Assembly (NCBI GenBank): GCA_001701135.1
Contig: DAAN01000030.1
Coordinates: forward strand, 372,001 to 436,000
DNA from: Bacteroidales bacterium H3
GTDB taxonomy: Bacteria; Bacteroidota; Bacteroidia; Bacteroidales; Muribaculaceae
Direction of reading: 5' to 3'
Length of the DNA stretch: 64,000 bases
Positions 1-11,197 of this stretch are shown here, in pieces. The notes below the pieces were generated by a model. That model was given only the letters and a program-made list of their open reading frames with translations, did not search any database and was not told the origin of the DNA. The position numbers and the translations under genes were made by a program. Within the stretch, counting starts at the first letter, position 1, and each line of letters starts with the position of its first letter.

Positions 1-796
1 TCTGGAACGAGTTGGGGTTCTTGATGTAGTCCTCATACTGCTTGGCTGCCAAGGTGAGCTGGTTGTTGTCGTAGAGTTTCTCGGCAAGTTCGCGCTGAAC
101 CAGAGCGGAGTTGGGCTGGTATGTGAGGAGCTTTTTGAGCATCTCGATGGCGCCGCGGGGGTTGACCTTGAAGATTACGCGAGCATATTTCACGTATGCT
201 TCGGGGTGGGCGTCGGGATTCTGCTTTGCGCTGTGGTCAAAGGTTGCGGCCATGTCGTACATGCCGGCCGACTGACCTACATCGGTACCTGCCAGCAGGT
301 CACCTTCAAGAATGTAGGGAGCGGGAGCGTCCTTGAATTTCTTTTTGAGTTCCTTGAGATCCTTGTCGATCTGGTTGGCGTAGGTGGTGGGGTTGGCTTC
401 GAAATAGGCGCGGGGAATCTCGGTGAGGAGGTCGGCATCCTTCTTGGCAAGCTTTTTGGCCTGTTTGAAATAGTCTTCAGCAGCCTTGGGGTCGTTGTTG
501 GCCAGGGCGAGAGCGCCGAGACCTACATAGTTGTAGCCGTTATCGGCATTGGCCTGCACACCTTTGTCAAACAGCTCCTTGGCTTTAGCCTTGTTGCCGT
601 TGCGCAGAGCAATCTGGCCGAGATAGTAGTAGGCGGTTGCCTTGTCGGTGCTCGGCTGGCCGATGGTATTGTTCAGAATAATGGCAGCTTCCTCGGGCTG
701 GTCGGCACGGAAATATTCCACACCGTCCATGTAGCCCTCGGCCGCCATTGTCATGGCACTGCCGATCAGAAATGAGAACAGAAGTTTAAATTTCAT
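1..796 (-). CDS. TPR repeat protein, C-terminus beyond window edge
   Basis: Reads leftward from an ATG at 796 (MKFKLLFSFLIGSAMTMAAE), a signal peptide followed by helical TPR-like repeats such as ATAYYYLGQIALRNGNKAKA and NGYNYVGLGALALANND. The frame is open to base 1, so about 265 residues are present and the C-terminus is missing. It lies directly downstream of a PstS-like lipoprotein gene on the same strand. That order (PstS-like, then TPR) is known from Bacteroidetes loci that usually also carry exbB, exbD and tonB. A periplasmic scaffold or envelope role is inference; no enzyme motif is visible. The opposite-strand frames here are shadows. Confidence 0.85.
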   Translation of the reverse strand, partial: MKFKLLFSFLIGSAMTMAAEGYMDGVEYFRADQPEEAAIILNNTIGQPSTDKATAYYYLGQIALRNGNKAKAKELFDKGVQANADNGYNYVGLGALALANNDPKAAEDYFKQAKKLAKKDADLLTEIPRAYFEANPTTYANQIDKDLKELKKKFKDAPAPYILEGDLLAGTDVGQSAGMYDMAATFDHSAKQNPDAHPEAYVKYARVIFKVNPRGAIEMLKKLLTYQPNSALVQRELAEKLYDNNQLTLAAKQYEDYIKNPNSFQ

Positions 797-842
797 TTTG
801 TGGTATATTAGCATTAAATTTTTTACTTTTTCGCATTGCGCG

Positions 843-1838
843 TCACTCTGCAATCTCCACCTGCCGGTGGCTGACCAGTGCAGGCAGCACTCCGGTTGTC
901 TGCATCAGTTTCTGTCCCTGGAACGAGGTGACGAAGGTGAAGAATCCGTTGGCCAGCGAACCGGCGGGACCTGTATTCACCATATAGATCGACCGGTAGA
1001 GCGGATAAGTGCCGTCGAAGATATACGCCTGATAGGGTTTTACAGCCACCAGCGACGAATCGCGGCGCACAGGGAGCACCTTCACCTCCTGAGTGAAGAC
1101 GGTGGAGGTGGTATCGTCGCGTTCAAGCGAATGGCGTTTTTCCTCCACTGTCATGTCGGAGGTGCGCATATCTGTCGAAATCCAGCTGACTCCTACAAGT
1201 CCTATGGCGTTGCGGCGCTCCTTCACGGCGTTGAACACGCCGGGGATGGTGTTGGCAGAATAGACGTTGGCAGGGAATTTCTGTCCGGCCATAAGGGAAT
1301 CGGACATATATTTGACCACACTCGAGCCGCTGTGGTCGAAAATCACCTGGATCTTGCCGAGTTTCGAGGGCCAGATGTCGTTCCATTCCGTCACCTTGCC
1401 GGTGAGAATTTCACGCAACTCCCCTACCGAGATATTTTCCACCGGATTTTCGGGGTTGACGATAACGGCTATCGCATCCACTGCAATCTTCTTTGTCTTG
1501 GCCACACGTTTGCGGCTTTTGAGATATTTCACCTGGTCGATGCTGAGTTCATGCGACAGCACTGCCAGACGGGCGTTGCCTTTGACCACGGAGTCGATCA
1601 CAGCGCTTTCGTCGATATAGGCAGCCAGAATCGAAGCCGCCGGATAGTCATATTCGAAGACCTCAATTTCCTCTTCCATAATGTTCTGGAATGTGGCGTC
1701 GCAGGCCATCACCACAGTCCCCGAGGTCTGGGTGTTGCCCGTGGGAGCCTTGCGCTTGCCTCCCTTCGACTGGCAGGAAACCGCGGCGACAGCCATCAGC
1801 ACAAGAATCAGAAATGGTATGAATCTTCCTTTGTTCAT
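843..1838 (-). CDS. PstS-like phosphate-binding lipoprotein
   Basis: 331 residues starting MNKGRFIPFLILVLMAVAAVSC, a lipoprotein signal with the lipobox Cys at about residue 22. The body is a periplasmic substrate-binding fold of the PBP/PstS superfamily: the segments VDAIAVIVNPENPV, LREILTGKVTEWNDIW and FDHSGSSVVKYMSDSL match the usual ligand loops. A longer frame reaches 1886, but the start at 1838 is preferred because a TAACTTTG promoter box lies at 1844-1851 and the signal peptide begins here. It is followed by the TPR gene and preceded by a small membrane protein gene. Bacteroidetes homologues sit in ExbBD/TonB loci rather than with a Pst ABC permease, so true phosphate transport is uncertain. 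Confidence 0.85.
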   Translation of the reverse strand: MNKGRFIPFLILVLMAVAAVSCQSKGGKRKAPTGNTQTSGTVVMACDATFQNIMEEEIEVFEYDYPAASILAAYIDESAVIDSVVKGNARLAVLSHELSIDQVKYLKSRKRVAKTKKIAVDAIAVIVNPENPVENISVGELREILTGKVTEWNDIWPSKLGKIQVIFDHSGSSVVKYMSDSLMAGQKFPANVYSANTIPGVFNAVKERRNAIGLVGVSWISTDMRTSDMTVEEKRHSLERDDTTSTVFTQEVKVLPVRRDSSLVAVKPYQAYIFDGTYPLYRSIYMVNTGPAGSLANGFFTFVTSFQGQKLMQTTGVLPALVSHRQVEIAE

Positions 1839-1843
1839 TTCCG

Positions 1844-1851
1844 CAAAGTTA
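1844..1851 (-). promoter_or_regulatory. -7 promoter box TAACTTTG, PstS-like gene
   Basis: On the minus strand TAACTTTG matches the Bacteroidetes TAnnTTTG consensus. It ends only about five bases before the ATG at 1838, so the transcript would be nearly leaderless. It also rules out the longer upstream start. Confidence 0.6.
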
Positions 1852-1916
1852 CGTAATTTTTCTTTTTTTCGCGAAAAAAACGGCATTTTCTTTTTTAATG
1901 CCTCATCTCCGCGGGT

Positions 1917-2183
1917 TTACAGCGAGGAATCGATGCCGAAGAACTGACGGATCGCACGCCATATGCCATAGAGCACAAACGCAATACCGCCGATCCAGCG
2001 CAGCCACTGCCATATGCCGGGTCCCCAGTCGAAGAAATTGATGAGCAGGAGCACACCCATGCCCACATACACAATAATCATGATGATGCCGAATATCACG
2101 CGCATCACCGAAGGAACGTCCGCGGCACGACGGGTGCCCGATTCTTCATCGCGGCCGTGCAGTTGGTTGTTATTCGGATTCAT
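1917..2183 (-). CDS. Small two-helix membrane protein
   Basis: 88 residues: a polar N-terminus with RDEESGTRRAADVPS, then a hydrophobic helix VIFGIIMIIVYVGMGVLLLI and a second helix around WLRWIGGIAFVLYGIWRAI. No enzyme motif is present. It precedes the PstS-like gene on the same strand by 78 bases, the place where small conserved membrane proteins sit in other Bacteroidales versions of this locus. Function is unknown; a part in the same envelope system is inference from position only. Confidence 0.75.
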   Translation of the reverse strand: MNPNNNQLHGRDEESGTRRAADVPSVMRVIFGIIMIIVYVGMGVLLLINFFDWGPGIWQWLRWIGGIAFVLYGIWRAIRQFFGIDSSL

Positions 2184-2429
2184 AGTATAAACAGTTGAAT
2201 AGATTAGTCAATGTGTATAAATTCAACGTTATGGCTGGGGCGAAAGTTCGTTGACGTCTGTTCGCGGGTATAAAATTAGACAATTTCCATGAACCCGTGG
2301 TCAAGTGTCGTTGAAAATTAATTTTCGTTAACACCGGAACCGCTTTTACCATTCAATATTTTCACTAATTTTGACGTTGAAATAAGTGCTTGTTTAAAGC
2401 TTGTTTAATAATTGTGCCCTGATAAATAT

Positions 2430-3722
2430 ATGCTCGCACCACTCGCCGAAAGACTTCGCCCGAAGACACTGGAAGATTACATTGGCCAGCAACATCTGGT
2501 AGGTCCCGGTCAGATTATCCGCAGGATGATTGACTCGGGCAATGTGAGTTCGTTCATTCTCTGGGGACCGCCCGGAGTGGGTAAAACCACTCTCGCGAAA
2601 ATCATCGCCAACACCACCGACAGCCCTTTCTACACGCTGTCGGCTGTCAGCGCCGGCGTCAAGGAGGTGCGCGAGGTGATTCAGCGCTGCAAGGCCGATA
2701 CCCAAAGCATGTTCTCGAAAGGGCGACCCATCCTTTTCATCGACGAGATTCATCGTTTCAGCAAATCACAGCAGGATAGTCTGTTAGGCGCCGTAGAGGA
2801 TGGCACCGTGACACTTATAGGCGCCACCACCGAAAATCCTTCGTTTGAGGTAATCCGCCCATTGCTGTCGCGCGCGCAAGTCTACACGCTCCGACCACTC
2901 GAAGCACCTGAGCTGCAGACGCTGCTCGACCGTGCCCTTGCCACCGACGAGGTGCTTTCAGCCAAAGAGGTGCGCGTGGAACAGACCACCGCCCTGTTCC
3001 GTTTCTCGGGGGGCGATGCCCGCAAACTGCTCAACATCCTCGATCTGCTCGACCGCTCCACACCTTTTGGGCAACCTCTGGTAATCAACGACAAAGAGAT
3101 CACCGAAAGGCTACAGGAAAATCCCGCCGCCTACGACAAGCAGGGCGACATGCACTACGATATAATCTCGGCGTTCATCAAGAGCATACGCGGCAGCGAC
3201 CCCGATGCCGCCATCTATTGGCTGGCGAGAATGATAGCCGGAGGCGAGGATCCCGAATTCATTGCCCGGCGACTGGTAATCGTAGCCGCCGAAGATATAG
3301 GCCTCGCCAATCCCAACGCCCTGTTGCTGGCCAATGCAACTTTCGATACTATCCGCAAAATCGGAATGCCCGAAGGGCGTATTCCGCTGGCCGAATGCGT
3401 GGTCTATCTGGCGGCTTCGGCCAAAAGCAATTCGGCATACATGGCCATCGACGCCGCTTTGGCCGAGGTGGCGCGTTCGGGCGACCTCCCGGTTCCCCTT
3501 CACATCCGCAACGCGCCCACATCGCTTATGAAAAAGATGGGTTATGGCGCCGATTATAAATATGCCCACGATTACCCGGGCAACTTCGTCGTGCAGCAGT
3601 TTCGTCCCGACGCTATCCGCGACATGCGTTTCTGGCACCCCTGCTCCAACCCGGCAGAGGATCGCATGGTGGCCCTCCAGGCATCGCGCTGGGGCACTCC
3701 CGATTCAGGCCAGGGGCAATAG
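2430..3722 (+). CDS. rarA: Replication-associated recombination protein A (RarA/MgsA)
   Basis: 430 residues of an AAA+ ATPase, close to the family length. The N-terminus MLAPLAERLRPKTLEDYIGQ is the family signature; Walker A is GPPGVGKTT and Walker B is LFIDEIHRFSKSQQD. Further conserved stretches are TLIGATTENPSFEV, ALLSRAQVYTLRPL-like sensor text and the C-terminal YKYAHDYPGNFVVQQF. RarA acts at stalled replication forks with single-strand binding protein. A TTG six codons upstream (2412) is possible, but the ATG at 2430 gives the normal N-terminus. It is transcribed divergently from the PstS-like locus across 2184-2429. Confidence 0.95.
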   Translation: MLAPLAERLRPKTLEDYIGQQHLVGPGQIIRRMIDSGNVSSFILWGPPGVGKTTLAKIIANTTDSPFYTLSAVSAGVKEVREVIQRCKADTQSMFSKGRPILFIDEIHRFSKSQQDSLLGAVEDGTVTLIGATTENPSFEVIRPLLSRAQVYTLRPLEAPELQTLLDRALATDEVLSAKEVRVEQTTALFRFSGGDARKLLNILDLLDRSTPFGQPLVINDKEITERLQENPAAYDKQGDMHYDIISAFIKSIRGSDPDAAIYWLARMIAGGEDPEFIARRLVIVAAEDIGLANPNALLLANATFDTIRKIGMPEGRIPLAECVVYLAASAKSNSAYMAIDAALAEVARSGDLPVPLHIRNAPTSLMKKMGYGADYKYAHDYPGNFVVQQFRPDAIRDMRFWHPCSNPAEDRMVALQASRWGTPDSGQGQ

Positions 3723-3878
3723 TCAGCCGGGCGTCCTTCCCACGCATACATTTTTCCACCAAAATCAGCCAATCACCGCCAAATATTCCGGTTTTGGCAT
3801 GAATTTGCAGCAAAGAATCATCTGTCGGGTGAATTTAAATGCAAAAAACGTCAAAGCGGACATTTTTTCACAGGAAAG

Positions 3879-3910
3879 TTTGTAAAATCGTGATAGATTT
3901 GGTAACTTTG
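3879..3910 (+). promoter_or_regulatory. Promoter of serC-serA (TTTG / TAACTTTG)
   Basis: TTTG at 3879-3882 and TAACTTTG at 3903-3910 are 20 bases apart, the Bacteroidetes -33/-7 arrangement. The leader to the serC ATG at 4035 is about 120 bases. The 312-base gap 3723-4034 shows nothing else I recognise. Confidence 0.7.
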
Positions 3911-4034
3911 CCACCCCTACGGAAACCGACGCGGCGCCATGACCGTTGCCGGCAATCCGCAACCCAAACTCAAACGAATTAACAATCAGCGCATTCCGCT
4001 CTCTCCCGCAAAAAACAAACTCATATTAAGAAAA

Positions 4035-5105
4035 ATGAAGAAGCACAACTTCTATGCCGGCCCTTCGATCATGAGCCAGTACACCATCAAGAACACTGCC
4101 GACGCAGTGATTGATTTCGCCAACACCGGTCTCTCCATTCTCGAAGTCTCACACCGCTCCAAGGAGTTCCAGGCAGTGATGGACGAAGCTCAGGCGCTCG
4201 TTAAAGAGCTCCTCAACGTGCCCGAAGGCTACAGCGTGCTATTCCTCGGCGGCGGTGCATCGCTCCAGTTCGCCATGGTTCCCTACAACCTGCTCAAAAA
4301 GAAAGCCGCTTATCTCGACACCGGCGTGTGGGCCCACAAAGCCATCAAGGAAGCAAAACTCTTCGGTGACGTCGACGTCGTAGCTTCTTCCGAAGACAAG
4401 AACTACACCTACATTCCCCGCGGTTTCGAAATTCCCGCCGATGCCGACTACTTCCATTTCACCACCAACAACACCATCTACGGCACCGAAATCCGCAAAG
4501 ACCCCGACACCACCGTACGTCTGGTAGCCGACATGTCGTCCGACATCTTCTCACGCCCCATCGACGTAGCAAAATATGACATCATCTATGCCGGCGCTCA
4601 GAAAAATCTCGCCCCCGCCGGCGCTACTCTGGTGATCGTTCGCGACGAGGCTGTCCAGAACCCCTCGCGCCCCATCCCCACCATGCTGAACTACAAGACC
4701 CACATCGACAAAGGATCAATGTTCAACACTCCTCCCGTGCTCCCCATCTTCTCCGCCATGCAGACTCTGCGCTACTACAAGCAGCTCGGCGGCGTGGAAG
4801 CCATCGAGAAACTCGACATCGAAAAGGCCGGTGTGCTCTACGACGCCATCGACAATTCGCGCATCTTCAAGGCAACCGTGCCCGACGCAGCCGACCGTTC
4901 GATCATGAACGTATGCTTCGTGCTCAAACCCGAATATGCCGAGCTGGAGAAACCGTTCATGGAATTCGCCACCTCAAAAGGCATCGTAGGCATCAAGGGT
5001 CACCGCTCGGTAGGCGGCTTCCGCGCTTCGCTCTATAACGCTCTGCCCCTCGAAAGCGTGCTGGTGCTCACCCAGGCAATGAAGGAATTTGAAAACAAAA
5101 TCTGA
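4035..5105 (+). CDS. serC: Phosphoserine aminotransferase
   Basis: 356 residues, the usual SerC length, starting [17 protein letters not shown]. SerC converts 3-phosphohydroxypyruvate and glutamate to phosphoserine in serine synthesis and also acts in pyridoxal phosphate synthesis. The signature [18 protein letters not shown] near residue 70 and the PLP-lysine region [15 protein letters not shown] are clear, as is the C-terminal [20 protein letters not shown]. An upstream in-frame extension to 3939 is not needed because the family N-terminus starts at this ATG. It forms a two-gene operon with serA 27 bases downstream. Confidence 0.97.
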   Translation: MKKHNFYAGPSIMSQYTIKNTADAVIDFANTGLSILEVSHRSKEFQAVMDEAQALVKELLNVPEGYSVLFLGGGASLQFAMVPYNLLKKKAAYLDTGVWAHKAIKEAKLFGDVDVVASSEDKNYTYIPRGFEIPADADYFHFTTNNTIYGTEIRKDPDTTVRLVADMSSDIFSRPIDVAKYDIIYAGAQKNLAPAGATLVIVRDEAVQNPSRPIPTMLNYKTHIDKGSMFNTPPVLPIFSAMQTLRYYKQLGGVEAIEKLDIEKAGVLYDAIDNSRIFKATVPDAADRSIMNVCFVLKPEYAELEKPFMEFATSKGIVGIKGHRSVGGFRASLYNALPLESVLVLTQAMKEFENKI

Positions 5106-5132
5106 TTTCTCCCTCCAAATTCAATCCGCATC

Positions 5133-6053
5133 ATGAAAGTACTTGTAGCAACCGAAAAGCCTTTTGCCAAAGTTGCCGTCGACGGCATCCGCAAAGTCAC
5201 CGACGAAGCTGGCTATGAACTGGCTCTTCTGGAAAAATACACCTCGAAGCAGCAGCTTCTCGACGCCGTGAAGGATGTCGACGCCCTCATCATCCGCAGC
5301 GACAAAATCGACGAAGAGGTTCTTGCCGCAGCTCCCCAACTGAAAATTGTGGTTCGCGCAGGTGCCGGTTACGACAACGTCGACCTCGCCGCCGCCACCG
5401 CCCACAATGTGTGCGTGGAGAACACTCCCGGACAGAACTCCAACGCTGTGGCCGAACTCGTGTTCGGCATGACCGTGATGGCAGTCCGCAACATGTATAA
5501 CGGCACCTCGGGCACAGAGCTGAAAGGCAAAAAACTCGGCATCCACGCCTTCGGTCAGGTAGGCCGCAACGTGGCTCGCATCGCCAAAGGCTTCGGCATG
5601 GAAGTCTCAGCTCTCGATCCCTACTGCCCCGCCGAAGTCATCACCGCCGCCGGCGTACAGCCCATCACCGACATCAAGGAACTTTACAGCGGCAACGACA
5701 TCGTTTCGCTCCATATCCCCGCCACCGCCGAGACCAAGGGTTCTGTAGGCTACGACCTCATCACTCTTCTTCCCAAAAACGGCGTGCTGGTCAACACAGC
5801 CCGCAAGGAAGTGATGGACGAGGAAGGCCTCCGCAAGGCTCTCGCCGACCGCCCCGACATCAAGTACGTGGCCGACGTGAAACCCGACAACGCTCCCGTG
5901 CTTGAAGAGGAATTCGCAGGCCGCGTGTTCTTCACTCCCAAGAAAATGGGAGCGCAGACCGCCGAAGCCAACATCAACGCCGGCATCGCAGCCGCCCGTC
6001 AGATTGTGGAATTCCTCCGCGACGGCAAAGCACCCTTCCGCGTAAACAAATAA
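5133..6053 (+). CDS. serA: D-3-phosphoglycerate dehydrogenase, Lys-type active site
   Basis: 306 residues of a short D-2-hydroxyacid dehydrogenase with no ACT or ASB regulatory domain. It oxidises 3-phosphoglycerate with NAD as the first step of serine synthesis, feeding SerC encoded just upstream. The substrate loop VVRAGAGYDNVDL, the Rossmann loop AFGQVGRNVA (about 139-148) and the catalytic Arg in NTARKEVMDE (R224) are present. The normal catalytic His in TPHxGAQT is replaced: the text reads FTPKKMGAQTAEAN, with Lys at 270-271. This Lys form is known from Bacteroides and Entamoeba enzymes (type IIIK), so it is not evidence of inactivation. Confidence 0.95.
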   Translation: MKVLVATEKPFAKVAVDGIRKVTDEAGYELALLEKYTSKQQLLDAVKDVDALIIRSDKIDEEVLAAAPQLKIVVRAGAGYDNVDLAAATAHNVCVENTPGQNSNAVAELVFGMTVMAVRNMYNGTSGTELKGKKLGIHAFGQVGRNVARIAKGFGMEVSALDPYCPAEVITAAGVQPITDIKELYSGNDIVSLHIPATAETKGSVGYDLITLLPKNGVLVNTARKEVMDEEGLRKALADRPDIKYVADVKPDNAPVLEEEFAGRVFFTPKKMGAQTAEANINAGIAAARQIVEFLRDGKAPFRVNK

Positions 6054-6148
6054 CGCCTTAACAAACAAAGCGCTACAGTAACATAGCATCCGGGGCCGTC
6101 GGGAACAACTCCCTGCGGCCCCGTCTTTTCCTCAAAACAGCGACAGCC

Positions 6149-6622
6149 ATGAGCACTCCCGCGTATCCGGTCCCCGTACTGCTACAGCTCCCCCACATCA
6201 CCGATGCCAGGGGTGGCCTTACTTTCGTGCAGACTCCCCCCGAGGGCAACAATGCCGAAGAAGCTGTGCCCGACTCTGCCAAAGGGCAGTTATGTTTTCC
6301 GCTGGCACGCATATTCTATCTTTACGACGTGCCCGAAGGGGGCACACGAGGAGCGCACGCCCATCTCACCGAGCAGCAGATACTCATTGCCGTGGCCGGA
6401 GCATTCGATGTGGAGGTATACGACGGCAGCAACCGTCGCACCTATCATCTCGACCGTCCTGACGCAGGGCTGTATGTGCCACCCCACTATTGGCGGGAGC
6501 TTTCCAACTTCACTCCCGGAGCTGTGTGTCTGACTCTATCCAGCATCCCGTTCGATCCCGACGACTATCTCGGCTCCCCCGAAGAATATGCCGAATTCCT
6601 GGCCTCGCGCCGTAAAAAATAA
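6149..6622 (+). CDS. WxcM-like cupin, sugar 3,4-ketoisomerase family
   Basis: 157 residues of the FdtA/QdtA/WxcM cupin family, whose members isomerise dTDP-4-keto-6-deoxy-hexoses or modify nucleotide sugars for surface polysaccharides. The signature is RGAHAHLTEQQILIAVAGAF (residues about 68-87), with metal/substrate His residues in GAHAH, followed by YVPPHYWRELSNFTPGAVCL and the typical C-terminal FDPDDYLGSPEEYAEFL. No other sugar genes adjoin it, so the exact substrate is unknown. It lies 95 bases after serA and 57 bases before tRNA-Arg. Confidence 0.85.
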   Translation: MSTPAYPVPVLLQLPHITDARGGLTFVQTPPEGNNAEEAVPDSAKGQLCFPLARIFYLYDVPEGGTRGAHAHLTEQQILIAVAGAFDVEVYDGSNRRTYHLDRPDAGLYVPPHYWRELSNFTPGAVCLTLSSIPFDPDDYLGSPEEYAEFLASRRKK

Positions 6623-6679
6623 TTTGTCGGAATGCGGATTATTCACTAAATTTGCATCCGCAAAGCCATTCAGGCACAT

Positions 6680-6751
6680 GTGCCCATAGTTCAATGGATA
6701 GAATAACGGATTCCGGTTCCGTCGATTAGGGTTCGACTCCCTATGGGCATA
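6680..6751 (+). tRNA. tRNA-Arg (anticodon CCG)
   Basis: A full cloverleaf can be folded: acceptor GTGCCCA/TGGGCAT with a G-U first pair, anticodon stem ACGGA/TCCGT around loop TTCCGGT (anticodon CCG), T stem TAGGG/CCCTA with loop TTCGACT. Discriminator A at 6751; CCA is not encoded. Confidence 0.93.
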
Positions 6752-6756
6752 CTCCC

Positions 6757-6794
6757 GCAGCGACTCCCCTGTCTAAGGGCGTCGCTGTTTTTTT
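6757..6794 (+). terminator. Rho-independent terminator after tRNA-Arg
   Basis: Stem GCAGCGAC (6757-6764) pairs with GTCGCTGT (6781-6788), followed by a run of T to 6794. Confidence 0.8.
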
Positions 6795-6851
6795 ATCTTT
6801 CTCCCTACAAACAATTTATGAATTATTAAGCATCGGGATGCGGTGAAGTCA

Positions 6852-6882
6852 TTGGGTTTTAAGCAAAAAATTCGTAACTTTG
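6852..6882 (+). promoter_or_regulatory. Promoter of the type B sorting-domain gene
   Basis: TTGG at 6852-6855 and TAACTTTG at 6875-6882, spaced 19 bases, match the Bacteroidetes promoter. The start codon at 6904 follows after a short leader, which supports that start over the frame opening at 6880. Confidence 0.65.
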
Positions 6883-6903
6883 CAAGTTAACATTCCCCGC
6901 CCG

Positions 6904-8253
6904 ATGAAACAACACATTCTCAGGCTTTTTGCCATCTTCGCCATTGCGGCAGGTGTCGGCATCCCGACGCTTTCCGCTCAGATCTCTTTCTCAGGCAACG
7001 CCCTGCCCCCAGTGACCGACACCCCCGATGCCGTGACCGGGCTGAAGGCCGTTTACACCCTGCAGTCGACCGCCGGTGTTACCGTGAACTACACCGCCGG
7101 AGGCGCCTCGGCAGCCGGCGTGAAATGGCAGAAATACTCTAATCTCGGCGGAGGATATGCACAGGATGTGCCGTCGACATTTTCGGGGAATGTGAGTTCC
7201 GTGGCGCTTACCGGCGACGATGCCGGATACATAATTGACGACGGAGGCACGCGCACCTGCATCTGGGTGGTCAATTACGCCAACCATCCGTGTCGCCTCG
7301 AGTCACTTTCGGTTTCGCCCGAGCAGGACTGTCTATCGGCGTCGCTGATCTTCACCGGCTCGGCTGACAAAATCACATATTACACCGTCAACGGCGTGCC
7401 CCGCACCCTATCCCGCGATCTTATTCTCAAATACAACACTCTCGCGTTCAACGCCGAAAGCAATAGCTACGAGCAGACTCCTCAACAGCAACATGAAGAT
7501 TTCATCACCGGTGAGATCCATATCCCCGCGCCTCTTTGCAGCACCGACTTCACCCTGTCGGGCGACCGTTTTCTCAACGCATGGGGCAGAGACGTGTCCG
7601 TGACTTCATCAACCTACACCGCCCGTGCCGTGGAAGCTGTGACATCGGCCGTGCAGGAAAAACGCGACAATGACAATGAGCAGAAAACCGACGGCGACGG
7701 CTCTGCTCTCGGAGGAAGCGCTCCGGTCACAGTCACTTTCGAAGCGCAGGTAACCGACGCTGCCATCTACCACGAGTGGCAGTTTGCTTTCGACCCATCG
7801 TTTGACATTATCGACATGCGCAACTCCGAACTATCGGTCACGCGTACTTTCAATGAATACGGCACGGTTTACGCCCGCTTTATCTGCGGAGATGACTCAG
7901 GCGAATGCACCTGGACATCGGAGACATATACCATCGCCGTCGGCGAATCACGACTCGAATGCCCCAATGCTTTCTCACCCGGTTCATCCGAGGGGGTTAA
8001 CGACGAATGGAAAGTCTCATACAAGTCAATCGTGAAATTCGACTGCCACATCTTCAACCGATGGGGGCAGGAAATGGCCCATCTCACCGACCCGTCGCAG
8101 GGCTGGGATGGACGTTATGGAGGCAAACTCGTGAAATCGGGAGTCTTCTTTTATGTGATTAAGGCCGAAGGAGCCGACGGCAAGAAGTATAAACTCTCGG
8201 GCGACATCAACGTGCTCCATATGAAGCGAGAGAACAATCTCCCTAAGAATTAA
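6904..8253 (+). CDS. Secreted protein with T9SS type B (CHU_C) sorting domain
   Basis: 449 residues with a signal peptide MKQHILRLFAIFAIAAGVG ending near LSAQ. The last 95 residues are the gliding-motility-associated C-terminal domain that targets proteins to the type IX secretion system: CPNAFSPGSSEGVNDEW, FNRWGQEMAHLTDPSQGWDG and SGVFFYVIKAEGADGKKY are its standard blocks. The middle has beta-rich, PKD-like text (AIYHEWQFAFDPSFDI, YGTVYARFICGDDSGECTW). It is therefore predicted to be exported to the cell surface; no catalytic motif is visible. It stands alone between tRNA-Arg and uvrA with its own promoter. Confidence 0.85.
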   Translation: MKQHILRLFAIFAIAAGVGIPTLSAQISFSGNALPPVTDTPDAVTGLKAVYTLQSTAGVTVNYTAGGASAAGVKWQKYSNLGGGYAQDVPSTFSGNVSSVALTGDDAGYIIDDGGTRTCIWVVNYANHPCRLESLSVSPEQDCLSASLIFTGSADKITYYTVNGVPRTLSRDLILKYNTLAFNAESNSYEQTPQQQHEDFITGEIHIPAPLCSTDFTLSGDRFLNAWGRDVSVTSSTYTARAVEAVTSAVQEKRDNDNEQKTDGDGSALGGSAPVTVTFEAQVTDAAIYHEWQFAFDPSFDIIDMRNSELSVTRTFNEYGTVYARFICGDDSGECTWTSETYTIAVGESRLECPNAFSPGSSEGVNDEWKVSYKSIVKFDCHIFNRWGQEMAHLTDPSQGWDGRYGGKLVKSGVFFYVIKAEGADGKKYKLSGDINVLHMKRENNLPKN

Positions 8254-8274
8254 GCGCTTTAATAATTACAGGCA

Positions 8275-11139
<2,865 letters not shown>

Positions 11140-11145
11140 CACATT

Positions 11146-11181
11146 GGCGCCCCGCAGTCAAAAGGCTGACTGCGGGACGCC
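11146..11181. terminator. Bidirectional hairpin between convergent genes
   Basis: GGCGCCCCGCAGTCA (11146-11160) pairs with TGACTGCGGGACGCC (11167-11181) with one mismatch and loop AAAGGC. It lies between uvrA and the convergent secreted-protein gene. No strong T run follows on either strand. Confidence 0.7.
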
Positions 11182-11197
11182 TGTGTATGTGCAACAA

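Noticed and set aside
753..1856. Long plus-strand frame opposite the PstS-like gene
   Set aside because: The minus-strand protein has a lipoprotein signal, family motifs and a promoter box; the plus-strand frame has none.
2170..2352. 60-residue minus-strand frame between the PstS locus and rarA
   Set aside because: No domain, lies in the divergent promoter region and overlaps the small membrane protein start.
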